From assembly GCA_017561145.1 (NCBI GenBank), contig JAFZDO010000043.1, forward strand, positions 1 to 64,000: a stretch of 64,000 nucleotides of DNA. The letters run 5' to 3'. Below, piece by piece: positions 8,038 through 15,506 of this stretch. Under the pieces are notes generated by a model that saw nothing but the letters and a program-made list of their open reading frames with translations, had not been told where the DNA came from and made no database searches. The first letter of the stretch is position 1. Each line of letters begins with the position of its first letter. This stretch comes from Clostridia bacterium (GTDB lineage Bacteria; Bacillota; Clostridia; Oscillospirales; CAG-382). The translations under genes were made by a program, and so were the position numbers.

Positions 8038-9291
8038 ATGGCAGTAATTAAGCCGATCAAGGCATTAAGATTTACCGAAAAGGCAGGCGATATCGCAAAC
8101 TGTGTATGTCCTCCTTACGATATCATCTCGGAAAACGAAAGAGAAGCACTTATTAACAGAAACGAATACAACGTCGTACGTCTTGAGCTCCCCGTGGGCG
8201 AGGACAGATATAACGATGCGGGCAGAATTTTGAATTCCTGGCTCGAATCGGGCATCCTTGCACGCGATGAAGAAGCGGGTATCTACGTTTACCGCGAGGA
8301 ATTCAACGTTGCGGGAAAGGATTATTGCCTTACCGGTATGATCTGCTTGGTCGAGCTTTGTGAATTCTCCGAAAGAGTAATTCTCCCTCACGAGGAAACC
8401 CTTACCAAGGCAAAGCAGGACCGTCTTAACCTTATGCGCGGTACGGGATGTAACTTCTCGTCGATCTATTCGCTCTATTCCGACAGCAGCAAGAAGATCG
8501 CAAAAATTCTTGCAAAGAAGACCGAGGAAGCGCCCATTTGCCGCTTCACCGACGAGGAAGAGGTCACCCACACTCTTTGGAAGATCGATAACGACAAGGA
8601 CATCCTTACAGTAATGACAACTCTTATCGACAAGCAGTTGTTTATTGCAGACGGCCACCACAGATATGAAACCGCACTTAACTACAAGCGCGGACTTACC
8701 AACCCTCCCGAAGGTGCAGACGCAAGCTGTGTTATGATGACGCTTGTCGATATGGACGATAAGGGCTTGGTCGTTTTCCCGACCCACCGTCTTATCGTTG
8801 ACAAGCCCGTTGACCGCGAAGATATCGTTCGCAAATGCAAGGGCAGATTCAAGATGGCAGAGCTTCCTATAAGCGAGCTTGAATCTTCACTCGAAAAGGG
8901 CGTTAACGGTCACACGTTTGCGCTTTACACCGGCGGCGACGATTTCCTTCTTATGGAATTAAAGAAGAACGCTCAGGAAATCATCGACGGCAGAAGCGAG
9001 GCATACAGCGATCTCGACGTAAGCATCCTTCACTCCTACGTGCTTGAAAACGCTTTGGGCATCGACAAGGAAAATATGGCAAATCAGATCAATCTGCGCT
9101 ATACCCGTTCTATGGACGAGGCTATCGAATCGGTCAAGTCGGGCAAAGCGACTGCCGCATTCCTTATCAACGCTACCAAGGTAAGCCAGATCAAGGCTGT
9201 TGCGCTTGCAGGCGACAAGATGCCTCAGAAGAGCACCTATTTCTATCCCAAGCTCAAGACCGGCTTGGTTATGAATATCCTTAAAAAATAA
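8038..9291 (+). CDS. DUF1015 family protein
   Basis: This 417-residue cytoplasmic protein has the hallmarks of DUF1015: IKPIKALRF at the N-terminus, VCPPYDIIS near residue 22, RNEYNVVRLELP near 40, and FIADGHHRYETAL near 200. The biochemical function of the family is not established; in Clostridia it is often found near amino acid metabolism genes. It lies 52 bases after pcrA and 20 bases before valS, so it probably shares a transcript with valS. No membrane segment or signal peptide is seen. The family call is strong and the function is unknown. Confidence 0.9.
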   Translation: MAVIKPIKALRFTEKAGDIANCVCPPYDIISENEREALINRNEYNVVRLELPVGEDRYNDAGRILNSWLESGILARDEEAGIYVYREEFNVAGKDYCLTGMICLVELCEFSERVILPHEETLTKAKQDRLNLMRGTGCNFSSIYSLYSDSSKKIAKILAKKTEEAPICRFTDEEEVTHTLWKIDNDKDILTVMTTLIDKQLFIADGHHRYETALNYKRGLTNPPEGADASCVMMTLVDMDDKGLVVFPTHRLIVDKPVDREDIVRKCKGRFKMAELPISELESSLEKGVNGHTFALYTGGDDFLLMELKKNAQEIIDGRSEAYSDLDVSILHSYVLENALGIDKENMANQINLRYTRSMDEAIESVKSGKATAAFLINATKVSQIKAVALAGDKMPQKSTYFYPKLKTGLVMNILKK

Positions 9292-9311
9292 TTGCCGAGG
9301 TACATAAAATC

Positions 9312-12005
9312 ATGAAAGAACTTGAAAAGAAGTATAACCCTGCCGAGTTCGAGGAGAGGTTATACACCGAATGGGATTCCAAGGGTTACTTTAAACCCAA
9401 TGCAAAAGAGGGAAGCGAAGCGTTTTCTATCGTAATGCCTCCCCCCAATATCACAGGTCAGCTCCATATGGGCCACGCGCTTGACAACACTCTTCAGGAT
9501 ATTCTTGTCCGTTACAAGAGAATGTGCGGCTATGAAACTCTTTGGCTCCCCGGTACCGACCACGCATCGATCGCTACCGAAGCAAAGATCGTTGAAGCAA
9601 TGCGTAAAGAGGGTATTACCAAGGAAGACCTCGGCAGAGAGGGATTTTTGGAACGCGCTTGGGATTGGAACAATACCTATGGCGGAAGGATCTGCGAGCA
9701 GCTTAAAAAGCTCGGCTCCTCCTGCGACTGGACAAAGCGCCGCTTCACTCTCGACGACGGCTGCAGCGAAGCCGTTAAGGAGGTTTTCGTAAAGCTTTAC
9801 AACGAAGGTCTTATCTACCGCGGCAACCGTATGGTCAACTGGTGTACCACCTGTATGACCTCTATTTCGGACGCCGAGGTTGAATACGACGATCAGAACG
9901 GCAACTTCTATCACCTTCTTTACCCCGTAAAGGAAACCGGCGAATATCTTGAGCTCGCCACCACCCGTCCCGAAACGATGCTCGGCGATACCGCCGTTGC
10001 TATCAATGCGGACGACCCCCGTTATGCACATCTCCACGGCTGTCACGTGCTTTTGCCGTTGATCAATAAAGAAATTCCCATCGTCTGCGACGAGCACGCA
10101 GATATGACAAAGGGTACCGGTGTCGTTAAGATCACTCCCGCGCACGACCCCAACGACTACGAGGTAGGTCAGCGTCACGATCTTCCCTCGGTACGCGTAT
10201 TCACCTATGACGGCAAGATGACCGGTGCGGCTGACAAGGCGGCATACGAGGAAAGCTTGGCACGCGGCACTGCCGCTGTAGGCGAGCCCGAGGTGCTTGA
10301 CTGCGGTAAATATGCGGGCATGACCACCGCCGAGGCACGCAAGGCGATCCTTGCAGACCTCGAAGCGGCAGGTCTTTTGAAAGCGGTAGAGCCGCTCAAG
10401 CACAACGTCGGCACCTGCTACCGCTGCCACCACGTTATCGAGCCTATGATCTCCAAGCAGTGGTTCGTTTCGATGAAGCCGTTGGCTGTTCCCGCAATCG
10501 ATGCGGTAAAGGACGGCGATATCCGCTTCATTCCCGACAGATTCTCGAAGAACTATCTCTATTGGATGGAAAACATCCGCGACTGGTGTATCTCCCGTCA
10601 GCTTTGGTGGGGTCACAGAATCCCCGCGTTCTATTGCGACGATTGCGGCGAATTGGTAGTTACCAAGGAGGATTCGGCAACCTGTCCCAAGTGCGGCAAG
10701 GCGATGACTCAGGATCCCGACACGCTCGATACCTGGTTCTCCTCTGCACTCTGGCCCTTCTCGACAATGGGCTGGCCCAACGAGGATGCCGAGGACTTCA
10801 AGCGCTTCTATCCTACAAATACTCTTGTAACCGGCTACGATATCATCACCTTCTGGGTATCGAGAATGATCTTCTCGGGTCTTGCACACACCGGCAAGAA
10901 GCCCTTTACCGACGTGTTTATTCACGGTCTTGTTCGTGACGCACTCGGCAGAAAGATGTCGAAATCGCTCGGTAACGGTATCGACCCGCTCGAGGTTATC
11001 AAGACCTACGGCGCAGATGCATTGCGCTTTACTCTTGCAACCGGCAACAGCCCCGGAAACGATATGCGTATTTCCGACGAGCGCTTCGAGGCTTCGCGTA
11101 ATTTCGCAAACAAGATATGGAACGCCGCAAGATTCGTTATGATGAATCTCGACCGCGATTGCGATACCGAAAATATCGATACCGCTAACCTCGCAGAAGA
11201 GGATAAATGGGTTCTCTCGCTTTACAACCGCGTTGTAGGCGAGGTAAGAGAAAATATCGACAAATACGAGCTTGGCATTGCCGTTTCGAAGCTTTACGAC
11301 TTTATTTGGGACGTATTCTGCGACTGGTATATCGAGCTTGTAAAGCCGAGATTGCAGGAAAAGGGAAGTGCGACCAATATTGCCGCACAAAACACCCTTA
11401 CCTACGTTCTTTCGAACACCTTGAAGCTTTTGCATCCCTTTATGCCCTTCATCACCGAAGAAATCTGGCTTTCCTTGCCTCATAAGGGCGAAAGCATTAT
11501 GATTTCGGATTATCCCACCGTTAACGATTCGCTTAACTTCCCCGAAGCAGAGCGTACGATGGAAATCATGCTCACCGCCATCCGTGCAATCAGAAACCGC
11601 CGTGCAGAAATGAACGTTCCTCCCAAGAGATTGGCAAACGTTATCATCGCAACCGCGGAAAAGGATCTTTTTGCGGATAAAGAGCCCTTCTTCACCCGTC
11701 TTGCATCGGCAAGCGGCATTACCGTTGTCGATAAGTGCGATGACGAGGGAACCGTTCGTATCGTTACCAACGCTTGCGAAATTTTCCTTCCTCTTGCCGA
11801 TATCGTCGATACCGATGCAGAACGCGAACGTCTTACCAAGGAGCTTGCAACCGCAGAAAACGAAATCAAGCGCGCTCAGGGTAAGCTCAATAACGCAGAA
11901 TTCGTTTCCAAGGCGCCCGAAAAGGTCGTTAACGCGGAAAAAGAAAAGCTGGCTAAATTCCAAGAGCTTGCAGAAAAATTAAGAGCATCCATCGCGTCGC
12001 TTTAA
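9312..12005 (+). CDS. valS: Valyl-tRNA synthetase
   Basis: Class I synthetase that charges tRNA-Val. The HIGH-type motif (GQLHMGHAL) lies near residue 50 and the KMSKS loop (GRKMSKSLGNGIDPLEVI) near 545. The editing domain (TTRPETMLGDTAVAINADD) is near 217. WWGHRIPAFYC and the Zn-like cysteines (CDDCGELVV, CPKCGKAM) follow, and the C-terminal coiled coil closes the 897-residue protein, a normal family length. The gene starts 20 bases after the DUF1015 gene, with GCCGAGG before the ATG. There is no room for a T-box leader directly upstream. A structured repeat element begins right after the stop codon. Confidence 0.97.
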   Translation: MKELEKKYNPAEFEERLYTEWDSKGYFKPNAKEGSEAFSIVMPPPNITGQLHMGHALDNTLQDILVRYKRMCGYETLWLPGTDHASIATEAKIVEAMRKEGITKEDLGREGFLERAWDWNNTYGGRICEQLKKLGSSCDWTKRRFTLDDGCSEAVKEVFVKLYNEGLIYRGNRMVNWCTTCMTSISDAEVEYDDQNGNFYHLLYPVKETGEYLELATTRPETMLGDTAVAINADDPRYAHLHGCHVLLPLINKEIPIVCDEHADMTKGTGVVKITPAHDPNDYEVGQRHDLPSVRVFTYDGKMTGAADKAAYEESLARGTAAVGEPEVLDCGKYAGMTTAEARKAILADLEAAGLLKAVEPLKHNVGTCYRCHHVIEPMISKQWFVSMKPLAVPAIDAVKDGDIRFIPDRFSKNYLYWMENIRDWCISRQLWWGHRIPAFYCDDCGELVVTKEDSATCPKCGKAMTQDPDTLDTWFSSALWPFSTMGWPNEDAEDFKRFYPTNTLVTGYDIITFWVSRMIFSGLAHTGKKPFTDVFIHGLVRDALGRKMSKSLGNGIDPLEVIKTYGADALRFTLATGNSPGNDMRISDERFEASRNFANKIWNAARFVMMNLDRDCDTENIDTANLAEEDKWVLSLYNRVVGEVRENIDKYELGIAVSKLYDFIWDVFCDWYIELVKPRLQEKGSATNIAAQNTLTYVLSNTLKLLHPFMPFITEEIWLSLPHKGESIMISDYPTVNDSLNFPEAERTMEIMLTAIRAIRNRRAEMNVPPKRLANVIIATAEKDLFADKEPFFTRLASASGITVVDKCDDEGTVRIVTNACEIFLPLADIVDTDAERERLTKELATAENEIKRAQGKLNNAEFVSKAPEKVVNAEKEKLAKFQELAEKLRASIASL

Positions 12006-12007
12006 TA

Positions 12008-12203
12008 GCTCTCCCCAAAAACGACAAGCGTTTTTAGGGACCCCATTCTAACCCCAAAAATCCAAGGATTTTTAGGGACCCCATATCCGCACGGCGGAGC
12101 TTTGTGATGTTCGTGCACTCGCGCCTCGCGCCTCGTGCTTCACACTCGACACTCGCGAACATCCAAGGTATATTTTTCGACGCACATGTCGCCGAAAAAT
12201 ATG
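12008..12203 (+). repeat. Structured intergenic repeat, copy 1
   Basis: This stretch fills most of the gap between valS and the next gene. It contains two A hairpins of the form CCCC-AAAAA...TTTTT-GGGACCCC (12013-12044, 12052-12082), a B hairpin TCCGC/GCGGA (12086-12098), a long C stem GATGTTCG (12106-12113) with CGAACATC (12156-12163), and a D hairpin TATATTTTTCG/CGAAAAATAT (12169-12202). The same order of modules with different but still paired stem sequences occurs at 59827-60071 and, inverted, at 60253-60419. Function is unknown; a structured RNA, a mobile hairpin element or a DNA-level signal are all possible. Confidence 0.75.
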
Positions 12204-12269
12204 GTATTTTATTGTATAGCTGACACGAATTAAGGTATATACAAAACTATTCGAAAGGATAATAATGAT

Positions 12270-13202
12270 ATGTTCAGAATTGGTACCGTTAACATCGACA
12301 CGTCCCACGCACCCTCCTTCGCCGAGATTCTTTTAAAGGGCGATGAAGGCAAATACACCGCGATCTATAACGACGCCTTCCGTACCGACGACGAGGTCAA
12401 CAGCTTTATCGAAAAATTCGGACTTGACAAGCGTTATACCGATCTTTCCGAAATGGCAAAGGATATCGACATCGCGTTTATTCAAAGCTGCAACTGGGAT
12501 AATCACGTTAAGCAAGCAATGCCCTTTATCGAAGCAGGCGTTCCCGTATTTATCGATAAGCCTCTTGCAGGTAACCTTAAGGACGTTAAGATCTTCGAGG
12601 AGCTCGCTTCTCAGGGCAAGGTAATTCTCGGCACGAGCGCAATGCGCTATACCTATGAGCACGAATCCTTCTTTGCGATTCCCGAAGAGGAAAGAGGCAA
12701 TATTATCCACATTTCGGTTATGGTAGGTGTGGACGAATTCAACTATGCGATCCACGCGGTTGAATCGATAATGGGCTTCCTCGGTGACGTAACTCCCGTT
12801 TCCACCCGTTATATCGGCACCAATACCGTTGGCGACGTTCCTTGCGACAGCTTTTACGTTCTTTTCGAAAACGGTGCTTCGGCTTGCTACCACATCTGCA
12901 AAAAGGGCTGGCAGCCCTCCACCGCTCTCGTAATGACAAGCAAAACAAGCTTTGCATATAAGATCGACAGCAATAAGGTTTATGAAGCAATGCTCAAGCA
13001 GGTCTGTGCTTATATGGCAGGCAAGGAAAACAAGCTTGCATCCGTTAAGCAAATGACCGATTCGATCAAAATCATGCTTGCATGCAAGAAGAGTATGGCA
13101 AACGGCGGCACTACCGAAAATATTGCCGACCTTCAGGAAAGCGATCCCTCCTTCGACGGCACGGTATTCGAGGAATTCTATGCCGCATCGCAGAGAAAGT
13201 AA
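12270..13202 (+). CDS. Gfo/Idh/MocA family oxidoreductase
   Basis: A 310-residue NAD(P)-dependent dehydrogenase-like protein, probably acting on a sugar or sugar derivative. The N-terminal Rossmann start (FRIGTVNIDTSHAPSF) is atypical but is followed by the family pattern: DIAFIQSCNWDNHVKQA near residue 70, then EAGVPVFIDKPLAGN near 92, where DKP replaces the more usual EKP. The C-terminal half carries the beta-sheet dimer domain. AAAGGA lies 12 bases before the ATG. The gene stands alone between the structured repeat and a shared terminator with spoIIID. The substrate cannot be inferred from context. Confidence 0.85.
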   Translation: MFRIGTVNIDTSHAPSFAEILLKGDEGKYTAIYNDAFRTDDEVNSFIEKFGLDKRYTDLSEMAKDIDIAFIQSCNWDNHVKQAMPFIEAGVPVFIDKPLAGNLKDVKIFEELASQGKVILGTSAMRYTYEHESFFAIPEEERGNIIHISVMVGVDEFNYAIHAVESIMGFLGDVTPVSTRYIGTNTVGDVPCDSFYVLFENGASACYHICKKGWQPSTALVMTSKTSFAYKIDSNKVYEAMLKQVCAYMAGKENKLASVKQMTDSIKIMLACKKSMANGGTTENIADLQESDPSFDGTVFEEFYAASQRK

Positions 13203-13243
13203 TATATATAATATATTAGGAAGAAAACAGCATTTCCGTAAAA

Positions 13244-13277
13244 AAAGAAGGCGCGAAAACAAAATTGCGCCTTCTTT
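13244..13277. terminator. Bidirectional terminator between the oxidoreductase and spoIIID
   Basis: AAAGAAGGCGC pairs with GCGCCTTCTTT around a 12-base loop; A and T runs flank both sides, so it can serve both converging genes. Confidence 0.85.
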
Positions 13278-13278
13278 C

Positions 13279-13536
13279 TTATTTTCTGAACTTTTGCCTC
13301 GTCGCTTCGCCGCCGCGCAAATGCCGCTCGGCACGGTTTTTTTCAAGAATCGCACTTACGACCGAAAAAAGCTCGTGATCTATGTATTTCAATCGGCTTG
13401 TCATATCCTTGTGCACCGTGCTTTTGCTTATACCGAACCTTTTTGCCGCCGCGCGTACCGTGGCTCCCGTATCGGCAACGTAACGCGCAATTTCTTTTAC
13501 TCTCTCATCAATATCGCGGTGTGTAATAAAAATCAC
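13279..13536 (-). CDS. spoIIID: Sporulation transcriptional regulator SpoIIID
   Basis: SpoIIID is a small DNA-binding protein that adjusts sigma-E and sigma-K dependent transcription in the mother cell. The 85-residue product has the family helix-turn-helix (ATVRAAAKRFGISKSTVHKD, about residues 24-43) and the conserved tail RHLRGGEATRQKF. The most upstream start is GTG at 13536, but GGGAG overlaps that codon, which leaves no spacing. An in-frame ATT at 13527 is 8 bases downstream of GGGAG and would give an 82-residue protein. Either way the domain is complete. The gene supports an endospore-forming host. Confidence 0.95.
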   Translation of the reverse strand: MIFITHRDIDERVKEIARYVADTGATVRAAAKRFGISKSTVHKDMTSRLKYIDHELFSVVSAILEKNRAERHLRGGEATRQKFRK

Positions 13537-13607
13537 TCCCGAAAAAGGGTTTTGTTCAATAATATGACGGCAAGCGAAGGAAAAGACGAAAAAATATTAA
13601 AAAACAC

Positions 13608-13636
13608 TTGACATTTAAAATAATAGATGATAGAAT
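13608..13636 (+). promoter_or_regulatory. Promoter of tRNA-Gln
   Basis: TTGACA (13608-13613), 17-base spacer, TAGAAT (13631-13636), 32 bases before the tRNA. Confidence 0.75.
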
Positions 13637-13668
13637 TACTTGCGCGCGAGATAAGGCGCAAAAAATAC

Positions 13669-13742
13669 TGCGGAATTGTGTAACGGCAGCACGGCAGACT
13701 CTGACTCTGTTTGTTGGGGTTCGAATCCCTATTCCGCAGCCA
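13669..13742 (+). tRNA. tRNA-Gln (CTG anticodon)
   Basis: A full cloverleaf can be drawn. The acceptor arm TGCGGAA pairs with TTCCGCA, the anticodon arm GCAGA/TCTGT closes the loop CTCTGAC with anticodon CTG, and the T arm carries GGTTCGAATCC. The discriminator base is G and CCA is encoded at 13740-13742. The 3' end is repeated at 13912-13934 (see the tRNA-linked element). Confidence 0.93.
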
Positions 13743-13746
13743 AAAC

Positions 13747-13773
13747 AAAAAACCACCACTCGGTGGTTTTTTT
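13747..13773 (+). terminator. Terminator of tRNA-Gln
   Basis: AACCACC (13751-13757) pairs with GGTGGTT (13762-13768), followed by a T run. Confidence 0.85.
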
Positions 13774-13784
13774 GTTTTGTTCTG

Positions 13785-13934
13785 AAGGGATTCGAAGGGC
13801 ACGGCGGCTGAGCCGAGCAAACGTGTCGGGGACACGTTTGCAGTGCCACAGGGGAGCGTGCGCACAGCGGAAGAGTCGCGGAGCGACGTATGAAGCTGTA
13901 AAGCACGCGGAGAATCCCTATTCCGCAGCCAAAA
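13785..13934 (+). repeat. tRNA-linked element, copy a
   Basis: The element begins with GGGATTCGAA, the reverse complement of the T-arm region of the adjacent tRNA-Gln, and ends with a 23-base exact copy of the tRNA 3' end (13912-13934, identical to 13723-13745). Inside is the strong hairpin CAAACGTGTC / GACACGTTTG with a GGG loop (about 13817-13839). A related element at 15115-15270 has the same plan. It may be a small integrated element or a repeat that carries tRNA-derived ends. No open frame of useful length is inside. Confidence 0.65.
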
Positions 13935-13969
13935 AAATCCTGAAAGCTTCGCTTTCGGGATTTTTTCAT

Positions 13970-14160
13970 TTGTGCCGCAGGCACAACATCATTTGCGTGC
14001 TTGCACGCAACATCATTTAGCCGAAGGCTAACATCATTGCCGCCCACGCGGCACAAATGAACGATGTTGCACTTCGTGCAAATGATGTGCTTCGCAATGA
14101 TGTGGGCTTGCGCCCAATGAAGTTGCGCTTCGCACAAACGGACACGCCTTTGGCGTGATT
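13970..14160 (+). repeat. Mini-hairpin array with CATCAT/ATGATG linkers
   Basis: Short perfect or near-perfect hairpins follow one another, separated by a constant 6-base linker. In the left half the linker is CATCAT, between TTGTGCC/GGCACAA, TTGCGTGC/GCACGCAA, TTAGCC/GGCTAA and TGCCGC/GCGGCA. In the right half the linker is its complement ATGATG (or a near match), between TTGCAC/GTGCAA, TGC/GCA, TGGGC/GCCCA and a TTGCGC/GCACAA pair. The left and right linkers could pair with each other, giving a central stem with hairpin side branches. The stems differ from one hairpin to the next but stay paired. Confidence 0.75.
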
Positions 14161-14225
14161 TGGCACAAAAACCTTGCAATCTTCCCGATTTTATAATATA
14201 CTAAACACAGAAAGGCGGTGGGTAT

Positions 14226-15002
14226 ATGTATACATTTTTAAACAACCTTTTGTCCGATAAAAAGGGTGGCGAGATTTTTACCTTATTCGGTGCATGGCAC
14301 TTTTTCTATATTGTGTTGACTGTCTTTGCGATAGCTCTCGTGTTAATTTTGCTGAAAAACAAAAGTGAATCTTTTAAAAGCAAGACCACTAAAGCCTTTA
14401 TTTACATCGCATTTGGTCTATACGTATTGGATTTCTTTTTGATGCCTTTGGCATACAGTGAGATCGATATTGAAAAATTGCCTTTCCATGCGTGTACTGC
14501 TATGTGTGTGTTGTGCTTTTTGAGCTATCATAATCGGTTTCTTGAAAAATACAGGCTGTCATTCGTATTGCTTGGCTTTATTTCCAATCTTGTGTATCTC
14601 ATTTATCCCGCAGGCGTTATGTGGCATGCGGTACACCCGATTTCTTATCGCGTAATACAAACACTCATTTTTCATAGCATAATGACAATTTACGGATTGC
14701 TAACGTTGATTTATGAATACGATAAATTTGATTTCAAAAAGTGTTATCGTGATTTAGGCGCGATCGTATTTATGACCGCATGGGCATTGATTGGAAATTA
14801 CGCCTACAACGGCACTTCTGATGGATATTCTCACTTTTTTAACTGGTTTTTTGTCGTTCGCGATCCATTTTATGCAATTCCCGAGTCAATAGCTCCGTTT
14901 GTTATGCCGTTTTTGAATATGATTATCTTTTTTGCGGTTGAAATCATAATACATATTGTTATTTGGATAATTCAACGAAGAAAAAGTTTAAAAACCGTTT
15001 GA
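14226..15002 (+). CDS. YwaF/TMEM164-like integral membrane protein
   Basis: A 258-residue protein with about seven predicted membrane helices (for example FFYIVLTVFAIALVLILL, LSFVLLGFISNLVYLI, IAPFVMPFLNMIIFF). LPFHACTAMCVL near residue 85 and VMWHAVHPISYRV near 137 resemble the TIGR02206/YwaF family of multi-pass proteins; the biochemical role in bacteria is not settled. The gene is visibly richer in A+T than its neighbours and lies between hairpin arrays and tRNA-derived sequence. Its stop codon overlaps the first bases of a tRNA 3'-end-like fragment. These features suggest acquisition by transfer. AGGCGGTG precedes the ATG. Confidence 0.7.
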   Translation: MYTFLNNLLSDKKGGEIFTLFGAWHFFYIVLTVFAIALVLILLKNKSESFKSKTTKAFIYIAFGLYVLDFFLMPLAYSEIDIEKLPFHACTAMCVLCFLSYHNRFLEKYRLSFVLLGFISNLVYLIYPAGVMWHAVHPISYRVIQTLIFHSIMTIYGLLTLIYEYDKFDFKKCYRDLGAIVFMTAWALIGNYAYNGTSDGYSHFFNWFFVVRDPFYAIPESIAPFVMPFLNMIIFFAVEIIIHIVIWIIQRRKSLKTV

Positions 15003-15027
15003 GTTCGAATCCTAGTGGAAGTTCTCA
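15001..15027 (+). pseudogene. tRNA 3'-end-like remnant
   Basis: GAGTTCGAATCC at 15001-15012 looks like a T-arm, and the next 15 bases could be the 3' acceptor side of a tRNA. There is no 5' part, because the sequence upstream is the coding end of the YwaF-like gene. It is followed by a terminator hairpin, as a real tRNA would be. Confidence 0.45.
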
Positions 15028-15060
15028 AAAAATATCTTTTTCGTAGCCGTTATACAAACA

Positions 15061-15092
15061 AAAACACACTCCTTTTGGGGTGTGTTTTTTGT
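15061..15092 (+). terminator. Terminator after the tRNA-like remnant
   Basis: AAAACACACTCC pairs with GGGGTGTGTTTT around TTTT, with a T run following. It probably ends the membrane-protein transcript. Confidence 0.8.
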
Positions 15093-15114
15093 TTTGTGTG
15101 TTGAAATCAATAGC

Positions 15115-15270
15115 GGATTCGAACGGATCGGTAGTGAATGACAGTCCGGGGGACACGGGGTCCCCACAAAACTCGTTTTGTGGGGTTATTAAGAGCCGAC
15201 CCTGATATGGGGTCCCCGCAAAATTCATTTTGTGGGGCTATAACAGCCCGCAGGCGAGAACGAATCCCTA
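15115..15270 (+). repeat. tRNA-linked element, copy b
   Basis: It starts with GGATTCGAA (15115-15123) and ends with GAATCCCTA (15262-15270), the same T-arm-derived inverted ends as copy a. The inner hairpin is GTCC-GGG-GGAC (15144-15154). It also holds two perfect 11-base hairpins of the CCCC...GGGG type (15162-15185 and 15214-15237), each preceded by GGGGT, which resemble the A module of the structured repeats at 12.0 and 59.8 kb. Confidence 0.6.
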
Positions 15271-15303
15271 TGTAAAGTGTCATTTGTTTTGTAAGGATAA
15301 AAG

Positions 15304-15348
15304 CCGAGCGAGACAACTTCTTTACGAAGTGTCTCGCTCGGTGGTTCT
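15304..15348. terminator. Strong hairpin downstream of the ECF sigma gene
   Basis: CCGAGCGAGAC pairs with GTCTCGCTCGG, extended by ACTTC/GAAGT around a TTTAC loop. It lies about 160 bases after the end of the minus-strand sigma gene; the following T-rich stretch on the plus strand also suits termination of plus-strand transcripts. Confidence 0.55.
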
Positions 15349-15380
15349 TTTGTTTATACGCTTTTCGTCTCGCTCAGGCT

Positions 15381-15486
15381 CGATATGACGTTATTTGCGC
15401 TTACGAAGTGAGTATATCGAGTGCACAAGCACATATCGAGCGCGTTAGCGTATATCGAAAATCCGTGCAACGGATTTATATCGACA
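15381..15486 (+). repeat. Mini-hairpin array with ATATCGA linkers
   Basis: Hairpins GTGC/GCAC, CGC/GCG and AAATCCG/CGGATTT, plus one near CGCTT/AAGTG, are separated by the constant heptamer ATATCGA. The complementary form TCGATAT occurs at the left end (15383). The plan is that of the array at 13970-14160 but with a different linker. Confidence 0.65.
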
Positions 15487-15506
15487 CACGTTCCGTACTA
15501 TTTTCG

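Noticed and set aside
9292..9311. T-box leader for valS
   Set aside because: Only 20 bases separate valS from the preceding gene, and no T-box sequence is seen upstream of the DUF1015 gene.
9360..11963. An 867-codon open frame opposite valS
   Set aside because: valS carries all synthetase motifs; the opposite frame is a by-product of codon choice in this genome.
13970..14160. Possible CRISPR array
   Set aside because: The constant word is only 6 bases, the variable parts are self-complementary hairpins of uneven length, and no cas gene is near.
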